Made by a program: the position numbers and the translations under genes. Positions 50,889 to 60,303 of a stretch of 64,000 nt of DNA are shown here, piece after piece. The notes beneath the pieces are model-generated. The model had not been told where the DNA came from. It worked only from the letters and a program-made list of their open reading frames with translations, and ran no database searches. How positions within the stretch are numbered: the stretch's first letter is position 1; each line of letters begins with the position of its first letter. Source of the DNA: Flavobacterium sp. 9R (GTDB lineage: Bacteria; Bacteroidota; Bacteroidia; Flavobacteriales; Flavobacteriaceae); the NCBI RefSeq assembly GCF_902506345.1, contig NZ_LR733413.1, forward strand, positions 3,049,198 through 3,113,197. Direction: 5' to 3'.

Positions 50889-52574
50889 ATGAAAGTAAAG
50901 AAAATTTTGAACTTAAAATTGATCACATCAATTTTACTGATTGCAGGATTAGCTAGTTGTAGTAAAAAATCTAGCTCTAGTAATTCTTCAAGAGCAACTG
51001 GATGGAACTTAGATCGTCAAAAAAACGTTGCTGCTAAAAACAAAAATCAAGCTGGCCCTGGTTTGGTTTTCGTAGAAGGAGGAACTTTTACTATGGGTAA
51101 AGTTCAAGATGATGTAATGCACGATTGGAACAATTCTCCTACACAACAACACGTTCAATCCTTTTATATGGATGAAACAGAAGTAACCAACTCTATGTAC
51201 TTAGAGTATTTAGAATGGTTGAAAAAAGTTTTCCCTCCAACTGAAGAAAATTACAAAAATATATATGAAGGAGCATCTCCAGATACTTTGGTATGGAGAA
51301 ACCGCTTGGGTTATAATGAAACTATGACCAACAACTATTTGAGACACCCATCTTATGCTGAATATCCAGTAGTAGGAGTAAATTGGATTCAAGCCAATGA
51401 GTTTGCTAAATGGAGAACGGAACGTGTAAATGAAAGTATGCTTGAGAAAACAGGTTACATAAAGAAAAATGCAAAAAACACCGATGTTTCTGCTGAAAGT
51501 ACTTTTAGTACTGAAACATATTTGGCTTCACCTACATCTGTTTATGGTGGAAATGAAGAAATCGTTCTTAAAGAAAGATCTAAAAGAAAAGCGCCTAAGG
51601 CTGGTAAAGATGGAAAAGTAGCTGAGCACAAAAATGTTTATGCACAACGTTCTTCAGGAATTTTATTACCTGAGTACCGTTTACCAACTGAAGCTGAGTG
51701 GGAATACGCTGCAGCAGCAGATGTGGGGCAAAGAGAATACAATATTTATAAAGGTCAAAAGAAATACCCTTGGTCTGGTAGTTACACTCGTTCAGGAAAA
51801 CGTGTTTCTAAAGGAGATCAGTTAGCTAACTTCAAGCAAGGAAATGGTGATTATGGTGGAATTGCTGGTTGGTCTGATGACGGAGCAGACATTACTAACC
51901 AAGTAAAAAAATATCCTGCAAATGATTTTGGTTTGTATGATATGGCTGGAAACGTTGCCGAATGGGTTGCCGATGTTTATCGTCCTATTATTGACAATGA
52001 ATGGAATGATTTTAATTATTACAGAGGTAATCTTTATACAAAAAATAAAATTGGTAAAGATGGTAAAGTTGAAATAGTTACTTCTAAAACTATCGAATAC
52101 GATACATTGAGTAATGGTAAATTAGTTGCTAGAGCGTATCCAGGTCAAATTGCACAAGTTCCTGTTGATGAAAATGAAACTTATTTGAGACAAAATTTTG
52201 ATAAGAGTAACAACATCAACTATAGAGATGGTGATAAACAATCTACTCGTTTTTATGATTTCGGAAACACAGGTGATGAAACTAAAGGCGAAAAAGATGC
52301 GCGTAAAATGTACAACTCACCTAAACATAATGTAGCTGTAGATAGTTTAGGTAAAATGTCTAGAAAATATGATTCATCTAGTAAAAGAACAACTTTGATT
52401 AACGATGAAGTTCGTGTTTTCAAAGGAGGATCTTGGAGAGATAGAGCGTATTGGTTAGATCCAGCTCAAAGAAGATATTTGCCACAAGATATGGCAACTG
52501 ATTATATTGGTTTTAGATGCGCAATGTCTAGTGTTGGACCAAAAGCACAAAAAAGAAAATCACCAAGAAATTAA
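50889..52574 (+). CDS. gldJ: Gliding motility lipoprotein GldJ
   Basis: GldJ is an outer-membrane-associated lipoprotein needed for gliding and stable T9SS motor parts. The 561-residue protein has a lipoprotein signal (ILLIAGLASC, Cys about 24) followed by a Ser-rich linker. The body is an FGE-sulfatase-like domain: LVFVEGGTFTMGKVQDD near 60, FYMDETEVTNSMYLEYL, VVGVNWIQANEFAKWR, YRLPTEAEWEYAA, YDMAGNVAEWVADVYRP and VFKGGSWRDRAYWLDPAQRRY. This long GldJ form is specific to Bacteroidota. It is divergent from porU and followed by murF; the neighbourhood is conserved. Confidence 0.95.
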   Translation: MKVKKILNLKLITSILLIAGLASCSKKSSSSNSSRATGWNLDRQKNVAAKNKNQAGPGLVFVEGGTFTMGKVQDDVMHDWNNSPTQQHVQSFYMDETEVTNSMYLEYLEWLKKVFPPTEENYKNIYEGASPDTLVWRNRLGYNETMTNNYLRHPSYAEYPVVGVNWIQANEFAKWRTERVNESMLEKTGYIKKNAKNTDVSAESTFSTETYLASPTSVYGGNEEIVLKERSKRKAPKAGKDGKVAEHKNVYAQRSSGILLPEYRLPTEAEWEYAAAADVGQREYNIYKGQKKYPWSGSYTRSGKRVSKGDQLANFKQGNGDYGGIAGWSDDGADITNQVKKYPANDFGLYDMAGNVAEWVADVYRPIIDNEWNDFNYYRGNLYTKNKIGKDGKVEIVTSKTIEYDTLSNGKLVARAYPGQIAQVPVDENETYLRQNFDKSNNINYRDGDKQSTRFYDFGNTGDETKGEKDARKMYNSPKHNVAVDSLGKMSRKYDSSSKRTTLINDEVRVFKGGSWRDRAYWLDPAQRRYLPQDMATDYIGFRCAMSSVGPKAQKRKSPRN

Positions 52575-52594
52575 TTTACTTTAGTATACTTATA

Positions 52595-52625
52595 ATAAAA
52601 GCCCTTTGATTAGGGCTTTTATTGT
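52595..52625 (+). terminator. Rho-independent terminator of gldJ
   Basis: A perfect 11-bp stem (ATAAAAGCCCT with AGGGCTTTTAT) with a 6-base loop, followed by TTGTTTT. It lies in the short gap between gldJ and murF, so murF probably relies on read-through or a separate start of transcription. Confidence 0.8.
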
Positions 52626-52641
52626 TTTAATTCTATTTATT

Positions 52642-53925
52642 ATGGATATAGCTAGCATTCATAACCTATTCTTACAGTGTGATTCCGTTTCTATTGACAC
52701 ACGTAAAATTTTACCTAACTCATTATTTGTAGCCATTAAAGGTGAAAATTTTGATGCCAATACATTTGCCGCTGAGGCTCTAAGTAAAGGTGCCAAATTT
52801 GTTCTAATTGATAATTCAAGTTATTACATAGATGAAAGAACGATTTTGGTAGATGATAGTTTATTGGCACTACAGCAATTGGCTCAATTTCATAGAAATT
52901 ATCTCAAAATTCCTATTATTGCCTTGACAGGTAGCAACGGAAAAACGACTACAAAAGAGTTGATTCATACCGTTCTTTCTAAGAAATTCAATACTAAGGC
53001 AACGATAGGTAATTTGAATAATCATATTGGGGTTCCCTTGACTTTGCTTTCGTTTACAAAGGAAACTGAGATAGGTGTAGTTGAAATGGGGGCGAATCAT
53101 AAAAAAGAGATTGAGTTTCTTTGCCAATTGGCTACACCTGATTATGGTTATATTACCAATTTTGGTAAGGCACATTTAGAGGGTTTTGGTGGCGTTGAAG
53201 GTGTGATTGAAGGTAAAAGTGAGATGTATGCTTATTTGTCTTTTGCTAATAAAACAACTTTTATTAATCTTGAGGACCCAATTCAGGTTGAAAAATCACA
53301 GTCACTAACTTGTTATTCTTTTGGTATTAATAAAAGTAGTGCTGCTGTCAATATTACAGTAATAGAGGCGAATCCTTTTGTAACAATAAAATATGATGGA
53401 TATTCTATAGTTACTCATTTGATAGGTTTGTATAATGCTAATAATATCAATGCAGCTCTTACTATAGGTAAGTATTTTGAAGTGCCAATGGACTCAATTA
53501 AAGAAGCATTAGAAAATTATATTCCTGAGAATAATCGTTCTCAAATGGTTGTCAAAGGGTCGAATACAATTCTATTAGATGCATATAATGCTAATCCGAG
53601 TAGTATGGCGGTTGCTATAGATAATTTTATTCAATTGGAAAAACCTAACAAAATAATGGTTTTAGGGGATATGTTTGAACTAGGGGAAGAAAGTCTGTTC
53701 GAACACCAACAGTTGGTTCAACGCCTTTCTGGAGTTCCTGACGTTCGTTGTTTTTTTGTAGGGAAAGCTTTTTTTGATTGTAGTATAGTCCAAGAAAATT
53801 TTAAATTTTATGCTACTTTCGATGTTTTTTCTGCTTATTTGACCGATCATCCTTTTTCAGAGGCCACCTTGTTGATTAAAGGTTCAAGAGGTATGGCCTT
53901 GGAAAGAACACTAAATTACTTGTAA
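52642..53925 (+). CDS. murF: UDP-N-acetylmuramoyl-tripeptide--D-alanyl-D-alanine ligase
   Basis: MurF adds D-Ala-D-Ala to the peptidoglycan precursor in the cytoplasm. The 427-residue protein starts at the ATG before DIASIHNLFLQCDSVSIDTRK; an upstream TTG at 52606 lies in the terminator loop and was rejected. The N-terminal domain (SVSIDTRKILPNSLFVAIKGENFD) binds UDP. The ATP loop is ALTGSNGKTTTKELI, followed by GNLNNHIGVPLTLL and the Mur-family glutamate/histidine segments VVEMGANHKKEI and LLDAYNANPSSM. The lysine-carbamylation site lies in EGKSEMY. Confidence 0.95.
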   Translation: MDIASIHNLFLQCDSVSIDTRKILPNSLFVAIKGENFDANTFAAEALSKGAKFVLIDNSSYYIDERTILVDDSLLALQQLAQFHRNYLKIPIIALTGSNGKTTTKELIHTVLSKKFNTKATIGNLNNHIGVPLTLLSFTKETEIGVVEMGANHKKEIEFLCQLATPDYGYITNFGKAHLEGFGGVEGVIEGKSEMYAYLSFANKTTFINLEDPIQVEKSQSLTCYSFGINKSSAAVNITVIEANPFVTIKYDGYSIVTHLIGLYNANNINAALTIGKYFEVPMDSIKEALENYIPENNRSQMVVKGSNTILLDAYNANPSSMAVAIDNFIQLEKPNKIMVLGDMFELGEESLFEHQQLVQRLSGVPDVRCFFVGKAFFDCSIVQENFKFYATFDVFSAYLTDHPFSEATLLIKGSRGMALERTLNYL

Positions 53926-53926
53926 A

Positions 53927-53958
53927 CAAAAAACGCAACTTTAAGTTGCGTTTTTTTT
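53927..53958. terminator. Bidirectional terminator between murF and the PUL regulator
   Basis: A stem AAAAACGCAACT with AGTTGCGTTTTT and a 3-base loop, flanked by an A-run and a nine-T run. It ends convergent murF and the regulator gene. Confidence 0.88.
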
Positions 53959-53962
53959 TGGG

Positions 53963-56836
53963 TTAGATTTTCATCAGGAAACCAATTAGGTTTTCTTTTT
54001 TGTTCAATTCTAGTTTTTTGCGCAGTCTGTATCTTGCCAATTCCACCCCTCCATTAGAGATATTCATAATCTCTGCTATTTCTTTCGTAGACATATTCAT
54101 TAGGAGATAGGTGGCTAAGTCTAATTCTCTTGGGGTTATCGTTGGATACTGTTCTTTCAGTCTTTTTAAGAAATCATAGTGTACGTTTTTAATGTGCTTT
54201 TCAAGATCTTTCCAACTTTTATCCGAGTTAACTTCTTTTACAATGCTTTTTTGAAGTTTTGTAAATTGTGCTTTTAAGGTATCATCTAAGTTGTCGTGAT
54301 TGATTTCTTTAAGTTTATGGATGATTCCGTTTAGAATTTTATTCTTTTTTACCACTTGTAAAGAGTTGCTTACTAGTTCTTTATCTTTAGCTAGGATTTT
54401 TATTTTTAGTTTGTCGTTTTTTAATTTTTCAATTTCTTTTTCAAGTGAATATTGTTCTTGTCTAATTTTTGTCTCTTTTTCAAGATATAGTCTTCTCTGT
54501 TCAACGGTTTCATAGTATTTGTTTTTTCTAATTTTGGCTTTAACGGTGTTTTGGATGTAAAGTATAATAACAACTACTAAAATGATGTAAATGATGTATG
54601 CGAAAAAGTGACGGTACCAAGGAGGAAGTACAGTAAATTTGATTTCTGCCTCTTCAGATTGGATACCATAGCTATTTCTAACTTTGGCTTTCATTATGTA
54701 AGTTCCTTCGCTTAAATTGGTATATTCTTTTGTGAACATCCTTGACCAAGGGCTCCATTTTTCATCAAAACCTTCTAATTTGTATGAAAACTCTACGTTT
54801 TCAAGGTTTTCGTAGGTAGGTGAAGAGAACGAAAATTGTACGTGATTTGAAGAATAAGGAAGCGTATATTTTGTTGTAATTTTTTGTCCATTTCCTAAAA
54901 GTAAAGTGTCTTTTTGAAAAGTAAAGTTTCGAATGAAGGCTTTTGGTCTAGTCACAAAACTATTGGCTTGTTTGGCGTTGTAGTGCGCTAATCCATTTGT
55001 TAGGCCTATAAAGATGTTGTTTGGGTCAATCGTGTTGATGGAAAGATAATCGTTAACTAATTCTCCAGTTAAATTAGAAAATGGTGCCACACTATTTGTA
55101 TACTTGTTGTTCTTCTTTTGCAGCATACCAAGTCCTTCACCATAAGTATACCAAATATTGCCCAACTGATCTTCGTAAACCAAATTTACAAATGGTATTT
55201 TATGGAAAAGGCTACTTATCTTCTTATCTTCATAAAAGGTTTCTTGGTCTTTAGAGTATTTAAAAAAGTGGTTTTGTGATTGAAAGTATACTTTGTTATT
55301 TAAACGTTGTACACCTCCAATTCCTGGATAAGATTTTGAAATTTCTTTATGTGTTTTTATTTGGATGTATCTTTTAAAATCTGATGATAATGACATTTGA
55401 TACAAAAGACCATCTTTTTTTAACCAAATAGTTTCTTCGTCGATTTCAAAAGTGCTGGATGATTTATCAAAGCCAGCTATTTGATGGCGATAGGTCCAAG
55501 TATTGGCTTTTTTTTCAAATAAGGCAAAGCCATTGTAATTAGAACCAATTAAAAAGTTGTTTTTACCTGGTATTTTTTTGAATCCAAAATACCCTTTGTT
55601 GTCTAATATTTTCACAACACGATCACCATCAATTATCATAGCTCCATTATTGTTTCCGCATAATAATTGATTGTCTATCACTTGAATATTCCAGGATTGT
55701 CCAGTGGTTCCTTCCACTAATTTGAAGACATCTTCTTTGAAGTTTTGACTCCAACTGTGATAAAATACTCCTCTATTCGTAGCTACATAAAGATTTTGAT
55801 TATGTACGATAGAAGCATACACGGTACTGATGTCATAACTGAAGCCAAAATAGGTAAAAGGAGAGCTCTCATTGACGAAAGCAATTCCATTGTCTAGTCC
55901 TAGCCAAATATTGTTTTTGTTGTCTATAAAGGAGGTTAAAACGGTATTGTTTTGCAGGCCCTTTTTATGGTTGATGTGTTGAATGATTTTTCCGTTGGTA
56001 TCACAAACGACAATACCATTTAAAACGGTATTGATTACTATAAAGTTGTTTTTGATGGCTATACCTCCTAAAGAGCTGTTTTTTTTAACAAAAGCATTGG
56101 TTTCCGTGTTCCAAGGCTGCAGAATACCATTTGAATAGCTAAAGAGTCCTTTGTTTAATGTGGCAATTAAAAGTTTTTGATTGGGAAGAGGAATTATGCT
56201 CCAAACTTCGGTAGTATTAAGTTGTTTCGTCCCAGGTAATGCGTGAAGCGTATTGTTTTTGAATTCCAATACACCATTGGCGATGTCTTGTAGGTACAGT
56301 CTTCCGTTTACCAAAAACGAGAATTGAAAACGCTTAGGTGCTTTTATCGTTTGAATGGTATTATTTTTAAAGTAAAAAGCTTTCGAGAACGCCTGAAAAA
56401 TCACTCCTTTATTAAACAAATGAATTTTCCAGACAAAGTCGATGGTTTTGATTTTTGCTTTAGTAACCAAATGGGTAAGGGAATGGTAAATTAGTCTTCC
56501 TTTTTCATTAGGCTCGAAATAGCCAAACTCGTTGTATCCTCCAACATAAATTTTGCCACTAGGATCTATTTTCACACATCTAATAGCATCTGCATTGCTC
56601 ATTTTATAGTTGCGCCATGTGGTTCCGTCAAATTGAAATAGACCATTGTTGTTGGCGAAATATAGATTTCCATTTCTATCTTGATCGATGTCCCAGTTTT
56701 GTGTCCCTCCTTTATAGTCGGATCGGGTGTAATTTTTTATATCTGGGAGCCCTATGCTTTTAACTTGGCCTAGCATAGTTGTAATGGATAAGAGTAGTGC
56801 AAAAGAATATAATTTTTTTTTGAAGTTGTTCATCAT
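53963..56836 (-). CDS. Membrane-spanning beta-propeller sensor with cytoplasmic LuxR-type HTH
   Basis: A 957-residue one-piece sensor-regulator. The signal peptide (about 1-23) leads to a long periplasmic region of propeller-type repeats (NWDIDQDRNGNLYFANNNGLFQFDG, NNIWLGLDNGIAFVNES and others), then a Y_Y_Y domain (about 645-735: FSYKLEGFDEKWSPWSRMFTKEYTNLSEGTYIMKAKV). A transmembrane helix (about 742-762) and a charged coiled coil (about 770-860) follow. The last ~60 residues are a LuxR/GerE-type helix-turn-helix: ITPRELDLATYLLMNMSTKEIAEIMN. There is no histidine kinase or receiver, unlike hybrid two-component PUL regulators. It is divergent from susC, so it most likely senses the glycan and controls that operon. 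Confidence 0.9.
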   Translation of the reverse strand: MMNNFKKKLYSFALLLSITTMLGQVKSIGLPDIKNYTRSDYKGGTQNWDIDQDRNGNLYFANNNGLFQFDGTTWRNYKMSNADAIRCVKIDPSGKIYVGGYNEFGYFEPNEKGRLIYHSLTHLVTKAKIKTIDFVWKIHLFNKGVIFQAFSKAFYFKNNTIQTIKAPKRFQFSFLVNGRLYLQDIANGVLEFKNNTLHALPGTKQLNTTEVWSIIPLPNQKLLIATLNKGLFSYSNGILQPWNTETNAFVKKNSSLGGIAIKNNFIVINTVLNGIVVCDTNGKIIQHINHKKGLQNNTVLTSFIDNKNNIWLGLDNGIAFVNESSPFTYFGFSYDISTVYASIVHNQNLYVATNRGVFYHSWSQNFKEDVFKLVEGTTGQSWNIQVIDNQLLCGNNNGAMIIDGDRVVKILDNKGYFGFKKIPGKNNFLIGSNYNGFALFEKKANTWTYRHQIAGFDKSSSTFEIDEETIWLKKDGLLYQMSLSSDFKRYIQIKTHKEISKSYPGIGGVQRLNNKVYFQSQNHFFKYSKDQETFYEDKKISSLFHKIPFVNLVYEDQLGNIWYTYGEGLGMLQKKNNKYTNSVAPFSNLTGELVNDYLSINTIDPNNIFIGLTNGLAHYNAKQANSFVTRPKAFIRNFTFQKDTLLLGNGQKITTKYTLPYSSNHVQFSFSSPTYENLENVEFSYKLEGFDEKWSPWSRMFTKEYTNLSEGTYIMKAKVRNSYGIQSEEAEIKFTVLPPWYRHFFAYIIYIILVVVIILYIQNTVKAKIRKNKYYETVEQRRLYLEKETKIRQEQYSLEKEIEKLKNDKLKIKILAKDKELVSNSLQVVKKNKILNGIIHKLKEINHDNLDDTLKAQFTKLQKSIVKEVNSDKSWKDLEKHIKNVHYDFLKRLKEQYPTITPRELDLATYLLMNMSTKEIAEIMNISNGGVELARYRLRKKLELNKKENLIGFLMKI

Positions 56837-57181
56837 AAAGCAATGGGGCTAAAAATTCGATAATTATACGCAAACGTTTTCTTTTTGTTTGAAAAATGAC
56901 TCAAACGGGGGCTTTTATTGTTTAAATTTTGTTAAAATCTCAAAAATGCAATTTTCTATACAAATGTAGTGTTTCTTTTAGTTTTTGTAATTTTTTAAAA
57001 TACCATTACTGTGAATTTAAAATATTGATATTGAATATTTTGTGTTTTTTTTGATAAGTTTTTGTAAAGTTTATTTTTGGTAATTGATGTGTTTTTGTAA
57101 GGATTTTTAAATGTGAATCACAAAAAAAAACCTGTAGTATTGCGAGAAATTACAAATTAATTAACCAAAATTTTTAGAAAA
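56837..57181. other. Divergent regulatory region between regulator and susC
   Basis: This 345-base AT-rich gap contains three direct copies of GTTTTTGTAA (56981-56990, 57058-57067, 57091-57100); an inverted copy is at 57189-57198 just inside susC. The best susC -7 candidate is TAGTATTG at 57135-57142, a one-base mismatch. No gene is seen here. Confidence 0.6.
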
Positions 57182-60100
57182 ATGAAATTTACAAAAACAC
57201 TTATTTTTTGTTTTTCGTCACTCTTATTTTCCTTCTATGGCTTTGCTCAAGAAGCTGTAGTAAAAGGGAAAGTAGTAGACGAAAATGGACTTTTAGTTCC
57301 TGGAGCAACCGTTGCTTTAAAAGGGACAAAAGCAGCAACAACTACAGATTTTGATGGAGGTTTTTCAATTAAAGCTCCTTCGAACGGTACTCTTGTTGTT
57401 AGCTTTATTGGTTACAACACAATTCAAGAAGCAATTAATGGAAGAACAGAAATTGATTTTAAATTAAAGTCTCAATCTCAAGAATTACAGGAAGTTGTTG
57501 TTGTTGGTTACGGTACTCAAAAGAAGAGTGTGGTAACGGGAGCAATTTCTAGTATTAGGGCTAAAGACTTAGAGAGTTTACCACTTACCCGAGTTGAACA
57601 AGCTTTACAAGGAAGAAGTTCTGGTATAACTATAGCGGCAAACTCTGGTCAACCTGGTTCCTCAGCAACTATTAGAGTTAGGGGTATTACTACTTTTGGT
57701 AATAATGAGCCACTTTGGGTTGTAGACGGTGTTATTGTTGATGCAGGAGGTATTGGTTACTTGAACCAATCTGATATTGCATCTATTGAGGTTCTTAAAG
57801 ATGCGGCTTCTGCGGCTATTTATGGATCAAGAGCTGCTACTGGGGTAATTTTGGTGACCACTAAAAAAGGGAAATCTGGAAAAGTTAGCGTAAACTACAC
57901 AGGGTACACTGGAGTTTCTTCTCCATCAAGAAAATTAAGTTTATTAAATGCTACGCAATATGCGACATTGAATAACGAAGCACGCGCAGCGGCAAATCAG
58001 CCTATTCTTTTTCCTAATCCAAGTGCATTAGGTGGAGGTACAGATTGGCAAGATGTTATTTTTAGTAATAATGCTCAAAGAGTTGGTCACGAGATTAGCT
58101 TGTCAGGAGGTAATGAAGTATCTACTTTTTTTGTATCATTTGGTATATTGGATCAGGAAGGAATTGTTGCTAAAGACATTTCTAATTACATCCGTAAAAA
58201 CATCCGTTTAAACTCTACTCATAAAATTGCTAAAGGGATCACTTTTGGTCAAACGTTAGGATATTCTAGAGAGAAAAACGTTGGAATTGGTAACACAAAT
58301 AGTGAGTTTGGAGGGCCTTTAAGTTCCGCTATCAATTTAGATCCAATTACACCTGTTGTGGTTACAGATCCTATAGTTGCAGGTGGTGCACCCTATACTA
58401 ACAATGGAGTAATTAGAGATAATAATGGTAATCCTTATGGAATTTCTAATATTGTATTGCAAGAAATGACTAACCCTCTTGCTTACATTCAAACAAGATT
58501 AGGAAACTACAGTTGGTCTGATAATTTTGTTGGGAATGCTTATTTAGAAGTTGAACCAATCAAAGGTTTAAAAGTTAGAAGTACTTTGGGAGGAAAACTG
58601 GCTTATTGGGGAGATGAGAGTTTTACACCTGTTTCTTATTTGAACTCTTCAACGATTAATTTGAAAAATAATATTTTCAGAAGCACTAATAAAGGTTTTG
58701 GATGGAATATTGAAAATACGGTTTCCTATTCTAATAAAATATCCAATCATAATTTTAATGTTTTGTTAGGTCAAGGTTCTTATGTTGATAATATTACAAG
58801 TGGTCATGGTGTAACTTATTTTAATATACCAGTTACAAGTTACAAAGATGCCTCTTTCAATTTTAGTGTTCCTCAGGATCAAATTGATGCTTATGCTTAC
58901 ACAGGCAATGATCATATTGTGACCTCTATTTTTTCAAGATTGAATTATGATTATAACGAAAAGTATCTATTTACAGGTATTATAAGAAGAGATGGTTCTA
59001 CTCGTTTTGGAGCTAATAAAAAATACGGATCTTTCCCTTCATTCTCATTAGGTTGGGTAGTCACTAAAGAAGAGTTTTGGAAAGAAAATGATATCGTAAA
59101 CTTGTTAAAAATTAGAGGAGGTTATGGTGTTACAGGTAATGATGCTATCGGAGATTTTGGATATTTAGCCACAATTGGAGGTGGTAGAAACTATACTTTT
59201 GGTAATTCAGGGTCTGTAACTGTAGGAAATAGCCCAAATGCGCCTTCCAACCCAGATTTACAGTGGGAGGAAACTAGCCAAGTCAATATAGGTTTTGAAA
59301 CTCGTTTGTTCCATGATTTTAATCTAGGATTTGATTTATATACTAAAAAAACAACAGGAATTCTTCAAACTGTTACTCTTCCAGGTTATGTAGGATCAAC
59401 AGGTAGCCCAGTGGGTAATGTGGCCGATATGACCAATAAAGGTTTTGATGTGGAGTTAGGTTATAAAAAGCAAATAGGAGAGTTGTCTATTTCTGCTAAT
59501 GCAAATTTATCTTATGTTAAAAATGAAGTGACCTATTTAGGAAATGGAATTGACTTTTTATCAGGAGGAGTAGGATTCCAGTCTAGTACTTACCCAATTA
59601 CAAGAACACAAGTAGGACAACCCGTTAATTCCTTCTTTGGATTCAAAACAGATGGCATTTTTCAAAATCAAGCAGAAGTTAATGCGTATACGAATAGCTC
59701 AGGACAGTTGATTCAGCCTGGGGCGGTACCTGGAGATTTCCGTTGGAAAGATGTAAACGGTGACGGTACTATCACTGCTGATGACCGTACTTTTATCGGA
59801 AACCCATTACCAGATTTTACTTTTGGTTTTACCTTGAATTTAGAATACAAAAACTTCGACTTATTAGTTTTTGGCCAAGGAGCTGTAGGCAATCAAATTT
59901 TCCAAGGATTACGAAGATTAGATATTGCTAATGCCAATTATCAAACTGAAGCTTTGGGGCGTTGGACAGGAGAAGGATCTTCAAATACTTACCCAAGATT
60001 GACTACAAATGATACCAATAAAAACTTCAATAATCCTTCTGATTTTTATTTAGAGGATGGAGATTATTTCCGATTCAAAACCATACAGTTCGGATATTCT

Positions 60101-60289
60101 TTACCGAGCAGTGTAATTAACAAAGTTAGTTTGGCAAAAGCTAGAGTTTATCTTACAGCTGAGAACTTATTTACTATCACAAAATACTCTGGATTTGATC
60201 CTGAAATTGGTGGTGGTGTAATGGGAATTGATAGAGGGTATTATCCTCAAGCAAAAACATTTATGTTGGGAGTTAATTTACAATTATAA
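57182..60289 (+). CDS. SusC/RagA-type TonB-dependent outer-membrane transporter
   Basis: A 1035-residue SusC-like receptor that imports oligosaccharides into the periplasm. The signal peptide (about 1-22, ending FYGFA) is followed by a carboxypeptidase-like beta domain (about 26-95: VKGKVVDENGLLVPGATVALKGT...DFDGGFSI). Next come a TonB-box region and plug (about 100-215: ELQEVVVVGYGTQKKSVVTGAISSI...VLKDAASAAIYGSRAATGVILVTTKKGK), then the 22-stranded barrel to the C-terminal aromatic-rich end (AKTFMLGVNLQL). It is the first gene of the PUL operon and lies 14 bases before the SusD gene. The glycan is not determined by its sequence. Confidence 0.95.
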   Translation: MKFTKTLIFCFSSLLFSFYGFAQEAVVKGKVVDENGLLVPGATVALKGTKAATTTDFDGGFSIKAPSNGTLVVSFIGYNTIQEAINGRTEIDFKLKSQSQELQEVVVVGYGTQKKSVVTGAISSIRAKDLESLPLTRVEQALQGRSSGITIAANSGQPGSSATIRVRGITTFGNNEPLWVVDGVIVDAGGIGYLNQSDIASIEVLKDAASAAIYGSRAATGVILVTTKKGKSGKVSVNYTGYTGVSSPSRKLSLLNATQYATLNNEARAAANQPILFPNPSALGGGTDWQDVIFSNNAQRVGHEISLSGGNEVSTFFVSFGILDQEGIVAKDISNYIRKNIRLNSTHKIAKGITFGQTLGYSREKNVGIGNTNSEFGGPLSSAINLDPITPVVVTDPIVAGGAPYTNNGVIRDNNGNPYGISNIVLQEMTNPLAYIQTRLGNYSWSDNFVGNAYLEVEPIKGLKVRSTLGGKLAYWGDESFTPVSYLNSSTINLKNNIFRSTNKGFGWNIENTVSYSNKISNHNFNVLLGQGSYVDNITSGHGVTYFNIPVTSYKDASFNFSVPQDQIDAYAYTGNDHIVTSIFSRLNYDYNEKYLFTGIIRRDGSTRFGANKKYGSFPSFSLGWVVTKEEFWKENDIVNLLKIRGGYGVTGNDAIGDFGYLATIGGGRNYTFGNSGSVTVGNSPNAPSNPDLQWEETSQVNIGFETRLFHDFNLGFDLYTKKTTGILQTVTLPGYVGSTGSPVGNVADMTNKGFDVELGYKKQIGELSISANANLSYVKNEVTYLGNGIDFLSGGVGFQSSTYPITRTQVGQPVNSFFGFKTDGIFQNQAEVNAYTNSSGQLIQPGAVPGDFRWKDVNGDGTITADDRTFIGNPLPDFTFGFTLNLEYKNFDLLVFGQGAVGNQIFQGLRRLDIANANYQTEALGRWTGEGSSNTYPRLTTNDTNKNFNNPSDFYLEDGDYFRFKTIQFGYSLPSSVINKVSLAKARVYLTAENLFTITKYSGFDPEIGGGVMGIDRGYYPQAKTFMLGVNLQL

Positions 60290-60303
60290 TAAAACGTAAA
60301 ATC

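Noticed and set aside
52606..52641. TTG start for murF at 52606
   Set aside because: It lies in the loop of the gldJ terminator; MurF homology begins at the ATG at 52642.
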